From the NCBI RefSeq assembly GCF_000204055.1, contig NW_006768780.1, positions 950,233 to 1,014,232 on the forward strand: a stretch of DNA of 64,000 nt, in the 5' to 3' direction. This document shows positions 46,842-57,313 of the stretch, piece after piece. Every line of letters begins with the position of its first letter. The first letter of the stretch is position 1. A model generated the notes under the pieces. The model ran no database searches, was not told the origin of the DNA, and saw only the letters and a list, made by a program, of their open reading frames with translations. The stretch is from Melampsora larici-populina 98AG31 (Eukaryota; Basidiomycota; Pucciniomycetes; Pucciniales; Melampsoraceae). A program made the translations under genes and the position numbers.

Positions 46842-47612
46842 CCAAGCTTGCCTCAAGCTTCATGGCTCCGGAATGAAGCCTGAGGCCCGTCTGCTTGCTC
46901 AACTGAGCTTCTCAGCTATTCCTCAGGGGCATTCCTGAGATCAGAAGGCCCCGGGGGAACTCACTGCTCATTGGCTGAGGGGCTGCTCAGTTCTGCTCAG
47001 CTGCTCAGCTAGTCCTCAGGGGCATTCCTAACCGGATCAGAAGGATCCAAAGGATGTCACTGAGTATTGGCTGAGGGGCTGCTCAGTTGATCTCAGCCCC
47101 TCAGTGTGAAAAACTTTATCCGGGGATATCACTGAGGATTAGCTGAGCAACTGAGATAAACTGAGCAGATGGGATGGCACTTTTATCAGGATTCATTCCT
47201 TAGCAAGGAAGTCTGAGGGAAGTCTGGCCCATCAGTGATCCAGTCAGGGGATGCTACTCAGTATTTGCTGAGCAGCTCAAATGGGACGCCCCTGTGCAGG
47301 CTTCTTCACTGAAAAATGAAGCCTCAGGAAGGTATAGTTCATGTGCTCATCTTCATTTTGAACAAATTGCTGAGTATTCAGTGACCCATGAGCTGATCCT
47401 GAGTACTCATCGGAAATCAGATATTGCTCATCCAAGATGGAAATGAGCCGTCTCAACAAATGTCAAGTAAAATATGACCACCACAGGCTGATCACCGGAA
47501 CACAACCAAGATTTTGAATTGAATCAATCTGAAAGAAAACAAATCTTTTTTGGAGAATTCCAAAAAGTCTACAACGCTCACATGTATGTGAGTATCTATT
47601 TTGGCCCCTGTG

Positions 47613-48115
47613 TATCTCTACCAGGTTATTGCTGAACTGAGTCATCCGAGCTCTGCCACGTGTGGATCAGACTGCATCTTTGGACATGTTCTCTTCTGAG
47701 ATTAGCAAATTCTTATCTCTAGGAAAGTATTCTAGGTTTGTCCAAGATGTTTCTCGTGCGCTTCTAGCTGCAACAACATTGCTGACCCTGGGGCACTTTT
47801 CTCCCAGTCTTCATCAGGCGATTTGCTGCCCTCGACCATGGGAACTCAGTCATGTCTTACGGCGCTACAGCAGCCAGCATTCCCAGCTATGTCTTACGGC
47901 GCTACAGCAGCCTGCATCTAGTCACCGGCCTACATTCCAATCAGGCGCTTAACAGCAGCCCAGAACAATCTCGCCGTTGACAAACTCTTCAGAGAGTTCC
48001 TCAGAGATAAAAAGGTAGGGAAAGATAGGGAAGGGAAAAGGGAACTTTATCGGACACTGTAACACACCATCTAGAGGTACGCCATCCATCTCACAAGTTA
48101 CCTCCTTCCCTTTCC
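47613..48115 (-). other. DIRS flank between the TIR element and the upstream exon
   Basis: Right-hand flank of the CTGAG element, expected to be DIRS Gag sequence on the minus strand. Short open stretches read plausibly (such as ARETSWTNLEYFPRDKNLL near 47720) but several stops interrupt them. A unit ATGTCTTACGGCGCTACAGC occurs twice at about 47852 and 47888. Confidence 0.4.
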
Positions 48116-48472
48116 TCATTTCTTCCTGCTGACGTTTTCTTCCTCCTTCCTTCTCTCCATCTCCTCCAATTCTTTCAACTTAACTTCGAGAGGCTTCACA
48201 TCTTCCGTGTCGGATTCTTCACCATCACTGTCTTCGTCTCGCTCACTACGATGCTCTTGAGAGCCTTGGTCACCTTCTTGAGCTTCTTGTTGCCCCTGTT
48301 CTTCTCCTGACTTCGGTAAGCGTGATTGTGCTCTCTGTTGCCTCTCTTCTGCTTGCTCCTGTTCTTTTGTTAACTTCACTGCTTTCTTCTCTTCTTGTTG
48401 TTTCGACGTAGACACCATCTCGTTTCTTTGAATCTTCTTGGTTAAAAGTTTTTCTTTTTGAGTTTTATTCAT
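48116..48472 (-). CDS. charged coiled-coil ORF, possible N-terminal Gag exon of the DIRS element
   Basis: An ATG at 48472 opens a 118-codon frame of almost only Lys, Glu, Gln, Arg, Ser and Asp (KQQEEKKAVKLTKEQEQAEE, RDEDSDGEESDTEDVK), ending SRKK-stop. Composition, strand and position match the acidic/basic Gag exon at 24758-23385 once the 22.8 kb insertion is removed. Splice connections could not be settled, and an independent small gene is possible. Confidence 0.4.
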   Translation of the reverse strand: MNKTQKEKLLTKKIQRNEMVSTSKQQEEKKAVKLTKEQEQAEERQQRAQSRLPKSGEEQGQQEAQEGDQGSQEHRSERDEDSDGEESDTEDVKPLEVKLKELEEMERRKEEENVSRKK

Positions 48473-49308
48473 TCGATTAAGATATCTCTCTTTTTTTTTT
48501 GGAGTTTATATGATTGTCTAAATAATTTTCTAAATGCTTTTAAAGAAAAGAAATCTCGTAATACTATAGTGAGCTATTGTATTACTAATGAAATGTGAGC
48601 AGCGACAAGTAGAGAGCAACTATGAAGAGGAGTGCGGGAGGTGAAAAACTTTTTCTCCTTCCAAATTCTTCTTTGAGGCACCACCACTTCTGTGGTTGCG
48701 AGACCCGAGATTACCCCGGGTCTCATCTCTACCCGTCCCTGGTCATACCCGTCGCATTGGACTATATTTTACCGTCGCAAGCTTGGGGTAAACTACCATT
48801 TATCCTTGTTTTTTTTGTTGCACAAGCCTCCAAGCTTGAAACACAAATGCAATTTGCATTCCACCTCAACTCATTATGTTAAAAACAATGTTAATTACTA
48901 AATGAAATAGTATATGAGGGCGTTTTTATGAAAAAAAAGAATCATTGTTTTTCTTTAATGGAGATCTGCATGGAATGCTTTCAAAGAGTTTTTATGAAAA
49001 AAGATGCCATCTTGATATGTATTTATCGTTTTTTAAAAAACAAGATATGCATGTAATGCTCTGAATGAGAGCATTCCAGAACTGCAATCGGCCGGTTGAG
49101 ACGTGAAGTTTTGTGGTCTAGCGATCTTTTCGGGCCCAAATTTCAAATTGCCAAAGAATTGTCTCATGAAAGTTCATCTTTGAACAGTCTTGCTGAGTTT
49201 GCCTCCTTGGCCTCTCTTTTACGACGTATATCAGCGTATATCACCGAAATTCAGAACACCAACCCTGAGTCCACATCATAGTCTAAAACCTTGAATGTAG
49301 CAGTGCTA
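48473..49308. other. intergenic, no gene recognised
   Basis: Contains a hairpin GAGACCCG...CGGGTCTC at about 48698-48725 and poly-A/T runs. The DIRS right terminus should be near here but no copy of the 15.6-16.6 kb repeat was found. Confidence 0.4.
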
Positions 49309-49343
49309 TGACGTCACTCTTTACCTTTCCAATTCTATATAAA
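49309..49343 (+). promoter_or_regulatory. CRE-like palindrome and TATA box of the GFA gene
   Basis: TGACGTCA at 49309-49316 (the bZIP ATF/CREB site) lies 20 bases before TATATAAA at 49336-49343, which is 93 bases before the ATG at 49436. The order and spacing suggest a bZIP-controlled, possibly stress-responsive promoter. Confidence 0.6.
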
Positions 49344-49435
49344 CTCTAGATTCTGCCTCTCGAATGGTCAGGATCATTCGCCAACCTTCAACATCTTATT
49401 ATCATAGTAAAACAAAACAAAACAAAACTCTCATC

Positions 49436-50549
49436 ATGACTCTCTCTGGACATTGTTAGTTGTTTTGTTTACAAACCCTTTATTTAACAGTCACTAACCT
49501 CTGTTCTCTTTCTCCTTTTCAATTGAAAATGGGCTCAATCTGTAGGTCTATGTGGTAAAACCACGTAAGTATCATAAAAATCACGCGAAGTTGACCATTC
49601 ATGTCGTCATTCAAAGTTCGTTCATGAATCCTTTTCCAATGAATCTAGCTTTGAAATCGCTGTTGAGAAACCCGACGCGGTAGGATGTTAGTCTTCCTCC
49701 ATCTGTTATCCTTTTCTATACATCTTTATCTATCAGATTATCTCATATCTGACTTTTGATTCTTATGTTTTCTTGATGGTTAATGATTCCACAATGAATT
49801 TGTTCAATTCATAGACGATCATTGCGATGCTTGTCAACGACAAACCGGTAGTGGTAAAGCTTATTTTTCCTTCACCATGTCTTATCATCATGATCGAGAC
49901 AACTGACGGCAATAAAATCTTCAAAATAGCTTTCTCCTTAGTAGCTATCGTTCCTACTGATAAACTCACTATCAAAGGACCAGTCAAAACTTACAAGAAG
50001 AAAGGAGACAGTGGAAAGGATGTAGCTCGTCTCTTTTGCGTAAGTTCACCTATCAAATCTTGTATCGCTTCTCGAATTGAAATATTATCCCACTAATTCG
50101 AAGTTCTCGTCGACTTTCGTGTCATAGTCAGACTGCGGTTCTCCTATTGCCCATCAACCAGATGCGGCTCCTGGTAAGCTGTTTTGAATCTTTCCATACA
50201 AATTGGATCTTATCAGGACTAACGGTTTAATATGTTTCATTAAAATTAGAAATCACTGCTGTTAAAGCTGGTTGTTTGACCAAGGAGATCAAACAAGGAT
50301 TAAAACCAACTGTTGAGTCTCCTATAAAGACCTCATTTTTTACTTTACGTTACTAAATCCATCTTTGAATTTGATTTGTCTCATTCGATTATCAGTTGGA
50401 AATTTACTGCCAAGATAAATTACCTTTCCTTACCCAAAAATTGGAGAAGGTAAGCTTTCCTCTATTGAATAAGATTGTTCATATTGATTCACGATCTAAT
50501 CTATCAAATTGTTGTTTATCTAAAGCCTTTTGATGGCATGCCACAATAG
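49436..50549 (+). CDS. glutathione-dependent formaldehyde-activating (GFA/CENP-V fold) family protein, nine exons
   Basis: Predicted exons: 49436-49454, 49546-49564, 49617-49686, 49815-49847, 49930-50039, 50128-50173, 50250-50311, 50396-50449 and 50526-50549. The family zinc ligands are present in order: GHCLCGKT, then VGYDHCDACQRQT, then ARLFCSDCGSPIA. SLVAIVPTDKLTI and KGPVKTYKKKGDSGK fit the family core, and it ends FDGMPQ as many GFA proteins do. Predicted size is about 145 residues. Members bind zinc and are linked to formaldehyde-glutathione adducts, but many are functionally uncharacterised. One phase conflict remains: exon 2 to exon 3 is off by one base (437 coding bases in total), so either a splice site is misjudged there or the gene carries a frameshift. 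Confidence 0.78.
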
Positions 50550-51265
50550 ATGCTCAGGTGTTGGAAATCATCACAGATCTCAGTTTTCTTGATGTCACCA
50601 TGATCTTTGTTCAAATTGAATAATGACTGCTTTGATCCGAGTGTCTTATCGCTTCCTGAATTCCAAATTGTCCAGATTGAAAATGTCTATCAAGGATGAT
50701 TTCATTCTGTGATACTGATCGTACATGAATAGTTAATGAAACCTTGTTATCTAGAAATTGTGCGAATTGATGCAATCTTGCGTTTAGATAATGATCTTAT
50801 GCCGATACACTTTCATCACAAATCCAATTGATATGCTATGTAAAAACTGAGCAAGATGATAAAGAAAACCCTAGAGAGTTGAATGGTCAAGTTGGTCTTC
50901 ATGATCCTTATCTTATACTTACCAACACTTGCTCATCTGAAAACAATCGAAGCATGGTCGTTCTTTCTAATTGATTTCTTTCATCTCTTAATTTCAGAAC
51001 TTGCTATTTTTAATTCAAAGAAAAAGATAAAAAATGTATAAAAACAAATCTTTGAATGAGAAAAAGAAAAGGGTTTGCATAAATTCAATAAATAACAACA
51101 AAACAATAATTAAATTTGTTATCACATCAAAAAAAAACGGAAAAGGAAGAGAAAATAATCAAACAAGCTCAAGAGAAAATTAGGTAAAAGAAATTGTTCT
51201 ATTTGAAATTCATCACTTTCTTATCTGTACTTTTTTCCTCAAAGAATCTTTACAAAATTATCACA
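50550..51265. other. intergenic, no gene recognised
   Basis: 3' regions of two convergent genes. AT-rich, nothing recognised. Confidence 0.5.
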
Positions 51266-53758
51266 TCATCGAATTTTGCCTTCATGATCAATCGTATCAT
51301 AATAATCACCACCATTCTTTTTCGACTTCCTATCCACCACAAGTTCATCAAGTTCGTGTTCATCATCATCCTCGTGTTTAACATTCCTTTCATTTCCTTC
51401 ATTCAAATTATCATGTGAAGGAACTCTCATAAACTTGACTCCATTTCCTCCTCCTTCATTCTCTTGAAGATGATGAGAAGAATAATCATCATGAATTGTA
51501 ATTTCAGGTCCAGATCTTTGAGCAAAATCTCCTGTACCAGATCTTCTTAACTTCCTTCTCCACAAAAATAACAATCCTAATGCACCTCCTAACATCACTA
51601 TTATAATCCCTGCAGATGAAGCATTATAATAATTCGAATCGGTTGTTGTACTTCCAAGTGTATTGGGTATAGATGGCGGTAATGAAGCAGAAGATGGAGT
51701 GGTTTCTAATAATGTATTGTTTAAATGTACTCGATGTAGCACTGTTTCGGGTTCTTTTCCTATTCCACTTGAAACGTCGGCGGCTGGACCAGCTGCATCT
51801 AAAACATCTAGATGGAGAAACCTTAAACTATGATTTACAAATGTTCCAAATAACAGAGTCAGCGGACAGATCACACGTGGACTTTGGATCAACGCGTCAA
51901 ATTCGTTCAAAATCTCATCTTACATCATATCTTGGGCTACGAACGGAACATCATACGGGGCCATATGAGACTATAAGATCAACAAAAGGTCTTCGTAAGT
52001 ACCATATTTTTCAAAGTGATGATCGGAACATGAGGACTAACGCCATTAGCTATAAGAGCATAAGTCAAATTACGATCCTGACGCCATTGACCTGCATGTG
52101 TACCATTAACTTTCCATTCTTGTAACTCAGAATTTGACTGAAAACAAAAAAAAGTCAATATTTGAAAGATATGATATAAATGGAAAGAATAAGAGAGCAA
52201 CTCAAACTGTCCATCCTTTATGACCATTCCAAGTTAAACTATCAATCATCTTTTCAGTACCTGTATGACAACAAATTCTTTAAATTCGAATTACAAAAAG
52301 AAATGATTTTAAGATAGCATAAATGATGATGAAACATATAATTAAAGGAATCAACTCACAAATCTTGATCACCTGAAAATAACAAAACTTCCAAACGTTC
52401 AAGTAAACCAGGAAGTAAAGTAACTGAAGGACGAGAAGATCTAGTCCAAAAACTAGATCCTACTCTACCATTACATTCAACCCAATCATCTATTTTCCGA
52501 TCTGCATGAAAAGCTTTTTTAACATCCTTTCTAGATAAATATGGTTTCATATCGGCTAAATCTGGTGGCCATGTCATTCCACATGCTGGATATGTGTCTA
52601 CTAATCGGATATCGTACATGTTTAAACACATTTTCTGTGAATTTACTCTATGATTCATAAACAGAGGAAGATGTGATCAGTTTGGATGATTCCTTTGTCT
52701 GTACTCAGATCATATTTGGAACAAACGTAGTAGAGAAGGCTTACGTTTGGACTGTTGAATCGGTGATCGCGCTCAGAATGCCCTCACAAGCTTGAATGTG
52801 GATTGGTACCTTGTCTATACCCATCTCGTTGATGGTCCGATTACATTGTTCAACGGCGGTCATCACAGTCTTAGCGGCGGGTGAAGACTGGGCAATTAGA
52901 CCTGCTTGAAAGGCAAATTCGTGATAACCAAGATACTGTGCAACCGGATCCACCCAACCATTACCAATGAGGATACCCTTAAGAGGGGCTTGAAATGACG
53001 ACTTTTTTAGAATTGCATCAGCTGTAGAAAATGCAATTATCAGTATGAGATGAGACAAGTATCATGAGAATGAATGAGAATGAATGAATAGCCACACACT
53101 CACCGAGATAAGGTATGTATTGACCTGCAAAACTTTCTCCTCCAAGGTAAAGGTCCATTTTTTGAAACTCAGGAAAGATAGCAAAAAATCTCAAAAGTAA
53201 ATTAATTAAATGATCAGAAGAAACATCTAATTCATGTGGCCAAGTTGATTCATTTCCGACACTATAACCCGTACCAGTAGGTTGATCGATGAATAACATA
53301 TTAACATATTCATTCCAAGCACCATCTACTTCTTTTAATTGACCATCACCTTTCAATACCATTCTTAAAGGACCTAATTCCATAATCGCACCATCAAATG
53401 AAGAACAACCCGGACCACCATTCAACCAGACCATCAAAATAGGTTTATTGGCAATATGTCTTGCTCTATTTAAGAAAAAAAATCCATATGATTCATCTTT
53501 AGATTCGGGTGATATATCTGATCCTAATGGAGAAAATGATAAATGACCTCCGTATAAAACTAATGATGAAGATGATGGTTGACCAGGTAAAGAAGGAATA
53601 TAAAAGTCTGATGCACTTGGGGTTGAGTTGGTTGAAGTACTTTGACGTTTCAATTGGTTTGGTGGTGTATTTCTTCTTTGATTGATTTCTGATTCTAATG
53701 ATAATTGTCTACGAGATCCAGTGACAGTTGAAGGACCAGAGACAGGATGGCTTGACAT
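51266..53758 (-). CDS. KEX1: KEX1-type serine carboxypeptidase, C-terminal membrane anchor
   Basis: Exons on the minus strand: 53758-53104, 53021-52745, 52647-52360, about 52261-52208, 52137-52042, 51970-51924 and 51827-51266. S10 family landmarks: LNGGPGCSSFDGAIMELGPL, catalytic Ser in GGESFAGQYIPY, catalytic Asp in LLFSGDQDL, catalytic His in SHMAPYDVP, and WNGHKGW. A membrane helix (GIIIVMLGGALGLLFLW) is followed by a basic stop-transfer (RRKLRR) and an acidic cytoplasmic tail, as in KEX1, which trims C-terminal Lys/Arg from propeptides in the late Golgi. The exon 3 to 4 join is uncertain; a microexon may be missing. No signal peptide is visible after the ATG at 53758, so a 5' exon may lie upstream or be lost. 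Confidence 0.88.
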
Positions 53759-53948
53759 GGTTTTTGAAATTGGATAGATTATTTGGTTTGACTTTGAGGT
53801 GGAAGGTTGAGGTCGAAGGTGAAATGAGATGAGGATGACTTGGTGTGATGGTGGTTGATGATTCAATCGATCTGAATCTGTCACATCCCATGTCACATCT
53901 CATTCCCACTGATCGACTCACTGGAATCGGGACAAACAGTCACGAGTA

Positions 53949-54707
53949 CAGTCAACTCCCTCCAAACCCATACCATTCTATGGAAGCCTAAAACTATGGG
54001 TTTTATGGGTGTATGGTTTTGGAGGATCTCCCTCATAGCCCATAGATGAAGGTTTGGCAGGCAAAGTATGGGTGAAGAGGGAGATAAAAAAATTAACAGG
54101 CCAATCAAAAAAATCATTTCTTCATATTCAACTTGGAATAGATTGCAGCAAAGTGGCACACAGTCTTAGATGATTGCAACCATTCCGTTTGTACTTGAAT
54201 TTCCCAACCAAAAGTTCAAGTCTCTTCAGCTCATCATTGTTGAGTTGACTGGCAGCCTTAGCCGCATTTTATTATGCTATGATCTTCCCCAAAACAACTC
54301 TTTACCTTTCCAGCACAGTCTATGAGCCTTGTATCTGTCTACAACAATTTCTTCCCTCCACTGATAGGTTGCTTGAGAGGCTTGAATCTTTTGTTATTCT
54401 CTGTTTGTAGGGCATTGAAACCTGTTTTGATATCTGACATGCTGAATTGCAAAAGGTCTTTTGGAAGCATTTTGAGACTGGCTATGCTGAAAAATACACA
54501 AGGATGCAGGTTTTTTTCAAGCTGTGGCAAATTTTGGTTATGGCTTTTGACCTAGGTTTACTGCAAAAAACCTATGGGTCATGGGAATAGTGCGAGGTAT
54601 GGGTTTTGGGCCACTTTTCCCTGCCCATAAATTTTATGGACCCAAATTTCTATGGGTTAGCTGGAAGTATGGGATTAGAGGGATATGGATTTCAAGGGAG
54701 TCGACTG
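53949..54707. mobile_element. 759 bp TA-flanked inverted-repeat element (Tc1/mariner-like MITE)
   Basis: Ends CAGTCAACTCCCT and CAGTCGACTCCCT (inverted; similarity continues to CCATA), flanked by TA at 53947-53948 and 54708-54709. CAGT ends with a TA duplication are typical of the Tc1/mariner superfamily. Repeated CCATAG/CTATGGG motifs occur near both ends. No transposase is present. It lies about 190 bp upstream of the KEX1 ATG. Confidence 0.75.
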
Positions 54708-54709
54708 TA

Positions 54710-55738
54710 TTTCACTCCTTGACAGCATGGGGGTGTTGAACATCTTTTTTTAAAGCAACGGGGCGCAAAATTCCCGGCTTTCTCATTGCTAAAATGACCC
54801 TGTTTTCACGTTCAATCATAATTGCGTCTCAAAACTGGGTTATAGAGCATCCACAGCCAATGCCCTAAATGTTCATATAGCTAAGGGATTCCCCTCTGTG
54901 CAAGCAAAAATAAAAAATATTTGTTATATTTTGTCTTGCTCCATATATTGATCTGTATCTTGCTTCCCCATGTTATTGATTGATACAATCAACCCTGGCA
55001 CCAAACAAATACTTTGATGATCAACAAAGCCATGGAATTGATGTCAGATTATGCTTACTAATACAAGCCATATTGTAGCAAAGTACTGAAAAGCAATGAA
55101 TTCCTCTAGTTGTGATACACCTAAGTTTTCTCATGACAAAACCTGGAAGTGAGCATCAAGCACTTCCGTCACAACACCTGATGACTAACCTTTGAGGTTA
55201 AATCAGTTCACAAGATACATTGGAGAAACATGTGGTTTTAGCAAAGGTTCTATTCTTTGCGTAGAATAACAGATGGAATCTACTGTATTATAAATGATAA
55301 TCTGATTCTACATAGTTGTCATCTACCTATTGTGAGTAAAACACAAAACAAAACACATAAGTATGAAAAATGATAATCTGATTACACAAAGTTGTGGAGT
55401 CTTGAACCGGAGATAAGATCTTACTCAAATAAGTCCCTCTTGGACAAACAAGTAATCAAGAGAGGGACTTATACCTTATATCAAAACTTTGGTGTATGAG
55501 CTGGAAAAGTTTGGCTGGGCACTTTTTCAATCCTCCATATTTCCATAGCCTGTATACAAATATTCTCTGGAGCAAAGAAAAGTCCTCTGCGCCTGATCAT
55601 CCTACACACACATGTTTTTTCAAATCCCTCCCTTGTCTCCAGGGTCCCTTGCCTCCAGGAAAGCCCTCAAAAACAGACTTGAAGAATTGGTTTTTGTGTA
55701 ACATTTCACCATGTTTGGTGTGAGCTTTTGACAGGTTT
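54710..55738. other. intergenic, no gene recognised
   Basis: AT-rich. A short near-repeat AATGATAATCTGATT occurs at about 55296 and 55369. Confidence 0.45.
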
Positions 55739-55838
55739 TGTGAGGGTAGGGTATTCAAAAGAGTACTCTATGCTCACTAAATTTGGAAAATGTTTATTGT
55801 AATGAGGAAATTCTATTCTTTATTTCAAATAAGTAGTA

Positions 55839-56019
55839 CAGCTATTTCCTTATATGTTGGACCTCAAGAAAAAATGGAAAAAGTTACAGCTCGTGTTTTT
55901 GACCGGATTTAACACAGAAAACACTGTATCTTTCAGTGGTGAATTTTGAGGTTTAATCTTTTCTAGGGTAGCAAAAAACTTTCTTTTTTCTTGATGTCCA
56001 ACGTATAACAAAATAGCTG
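55839..56019. mobile_element. MITE copy A, TA-flanked, 181 bp
   Basis: Inverted ends CAGCTATTT..TTATA.GTTGGAC continuing to TCAAGAAAA (about 36 bp with a few mismatches), with TA at 55837-55838 and 56020-56021. Same family as 63301-63699. Confidence 0.75.
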
Positions 56020-56290
56020 TATTTACAAATTGAAATAAAGAAGAAAAAGTGAAAGACTAATAGTCTGTTTGAATAAATCCAGACAGACTACAGTTCGATG
56101 ACTCCTTAAAAGGAGGTTTGTAATATAATTGACAATTATTATCAAGTAAGAAGGCTGGATCCAAGGCCCTCCTTCAATCTTTATGGTAACAGATTAAAGA
56201 GTGAGGTATAGGTCACCAGTCTAGTTGTTCTAAAGTCACCAACTTGCAGTTGTTCAATTGTACACTAACCTGTGAGTTGATATAGGTCAC

Positions 56291-56757
56291 ACCATGGGAA
56301 TCATTGAGTTCAAACCCCGATTGAGCAGAATTGTGGTGTCCAAGTCCGCAACTTGTCTCAATTGCGGATCTAGTTCACATTATGTTGACAATACGTTCAC
56401 AAGTTTCCCTTGGGTTTCTCTGATAACCCTTTGTCATGAGACATACAAAGGCCCCTTCCAGACTGACAAGTGTCTTTCATAGTACATTCCCTGTCCTCTC
56501 TATTTACGCTTGCCATAGACATGCCTTCAAGAATGTTTGGCAAATCCAGATTTGATGACTGTGGCATCCTTAAATCCAATGGAGTCAGGATGATGGCAAA
56601 GGCTGAAGCCTGACCGGTCCCACGTGATTACAGCTCAAGGGCAACTTGTGAACGTATTGTGAACGTAATGTGAACTAGATCCTTGATTGAGACAAGTTGC
56701 GGACTCGGACACTGCAATTCTGCTCAATCGGGTTTTTAACTCAATGATTCCCGCGGT
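56291..56757. mobile_element. 467 bp MITE with about 105 bp inverted repeats
   Basis: Starts ACCATGGGAATCATTGAGTT and ends with the inverse of ACCGCGGGAATCATTGAGTT. The arms match for roughly 105 bases. Flanked by GTCAC at 56286-56290 and 56758-56762. The core of about 250 bp is non-coding. Confidence 0.78.
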
Positions 56758-57012
56758 GTCACTAACCTCTAAAGAGTCTACTTAGGGAAAGTAGGGGACC
56801 CAAGGAATGAAGAATGAAACTACTTTATCTTTTAGTCAGGAAACTACTTTAAAGATATGAAGTGAATCACTAGTCTTATAATTATAAGACTTTTGATTAT
56901 GTACTTCAAATGAACTTTAAAGGGTTCTTGAAAAGAGGTGTTTAATAAAATGCTTGGGGGATCCTGCTTGAAGGCTGAGAGAGGGGAGGTTTATATACTC
57001 TCCTCTCTAAAC

Positions 57013-57218
57013 TGTTATGGACAGACTTGGGGGTTTTCGGCGACGAGGGTCAAGGGAGTTCTGGTGAGGATTTGTATCTATTACCAGTCTTCCTATGTGG
57101 ATTGTCGGATGAGGGAAAATCTGTACAGGCAATGTATCTACAACTATAAGATGGTTCTCGAGCTTGTGACATGTAATGTGAATATGTCACTCAAGTGAAA
57201 TAGAACCAGTTCATAACA
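57013..57218 (-). repeat. GypsyB 3' LTR
   Basis: 206 bp, TG...CA ends, identical to 62935-63140. Confidence 0.95.
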
Positions 57219-57313
57219 TTATCCCCCCTTTAATGCCCAAGCTTCCTCTTGCAAGCTCTGCATTCTTTCCACGGGCTGCGTTAAAAAACCCAGTGGGAAA
57301 AAGCATAGCCCTC

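Larger units (their letters stand above)
24842..47612. mobile_element. CTGAG-rich TIR element, split by GypsyA
   Basis: Inverted ends CACAGGGGC(A/C)AAAAT followed by CTCACA and ATGTGAG; the match extends over about 40 bases with few mismatches. TAT flanks both ends (24839-24841 and 47613-47615). Without GypsyA and its duplication the element is 1101 bp. The interior is packed with GCTGAG/CTCAGC and CTCAGGGGCATTCCT motifs and encodes nothing recognisable, so it is a non-autonomous element or large MITE. GypsyA entered at CCAAG (25172-25176 and 46842-46846). Confidence 0.72.
14230..48472 (-). mobile_element. DIRS-type tyrosine-recombinase retrotransposon remnant, host of nested insertions
   Basis: Minus-strand Gag-like exons (24758-23184, perhaps also 48472-48116), RT (22962-22221 continuing at 18058) and RNase H (to 16852) lie in DIRS order, followed by direct repeats and a reversed recombinase. 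Two insertions split it: the hAT at 18066-22213 and the CTGAG-rich TIR element at 24842-47612 with GypsyA inside. Outer borders are not resolved, and inclusion of the recombinase and of the 48.1-48.5 kb exon is inference. Confidence 0.55.

Noticed and set aside
47277..47645. Short minus-strand ORFs in the CTGAG-rich segment
   Set aside because: They fall in repeat-rich DNA of the TIR element and carry no domain; likely chance frames.
16030..48460. 18-base match TTAAAAGTTTTTCTTTTT between the repeat spacer and the 48.4 kb region as DIRS A1/A2 termini
   Set aside because: Too short and low in complexity to establish a terminal repeat; kept only as a pointer for a genome search.
51920..51922. 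In-frame TAA in KEX1 after the catalytic His region
   Set aside because: It lies at the start of a GTAAGATGAG intron; splicing to 51827 restores the expected continuation RFLHLDVLDA.
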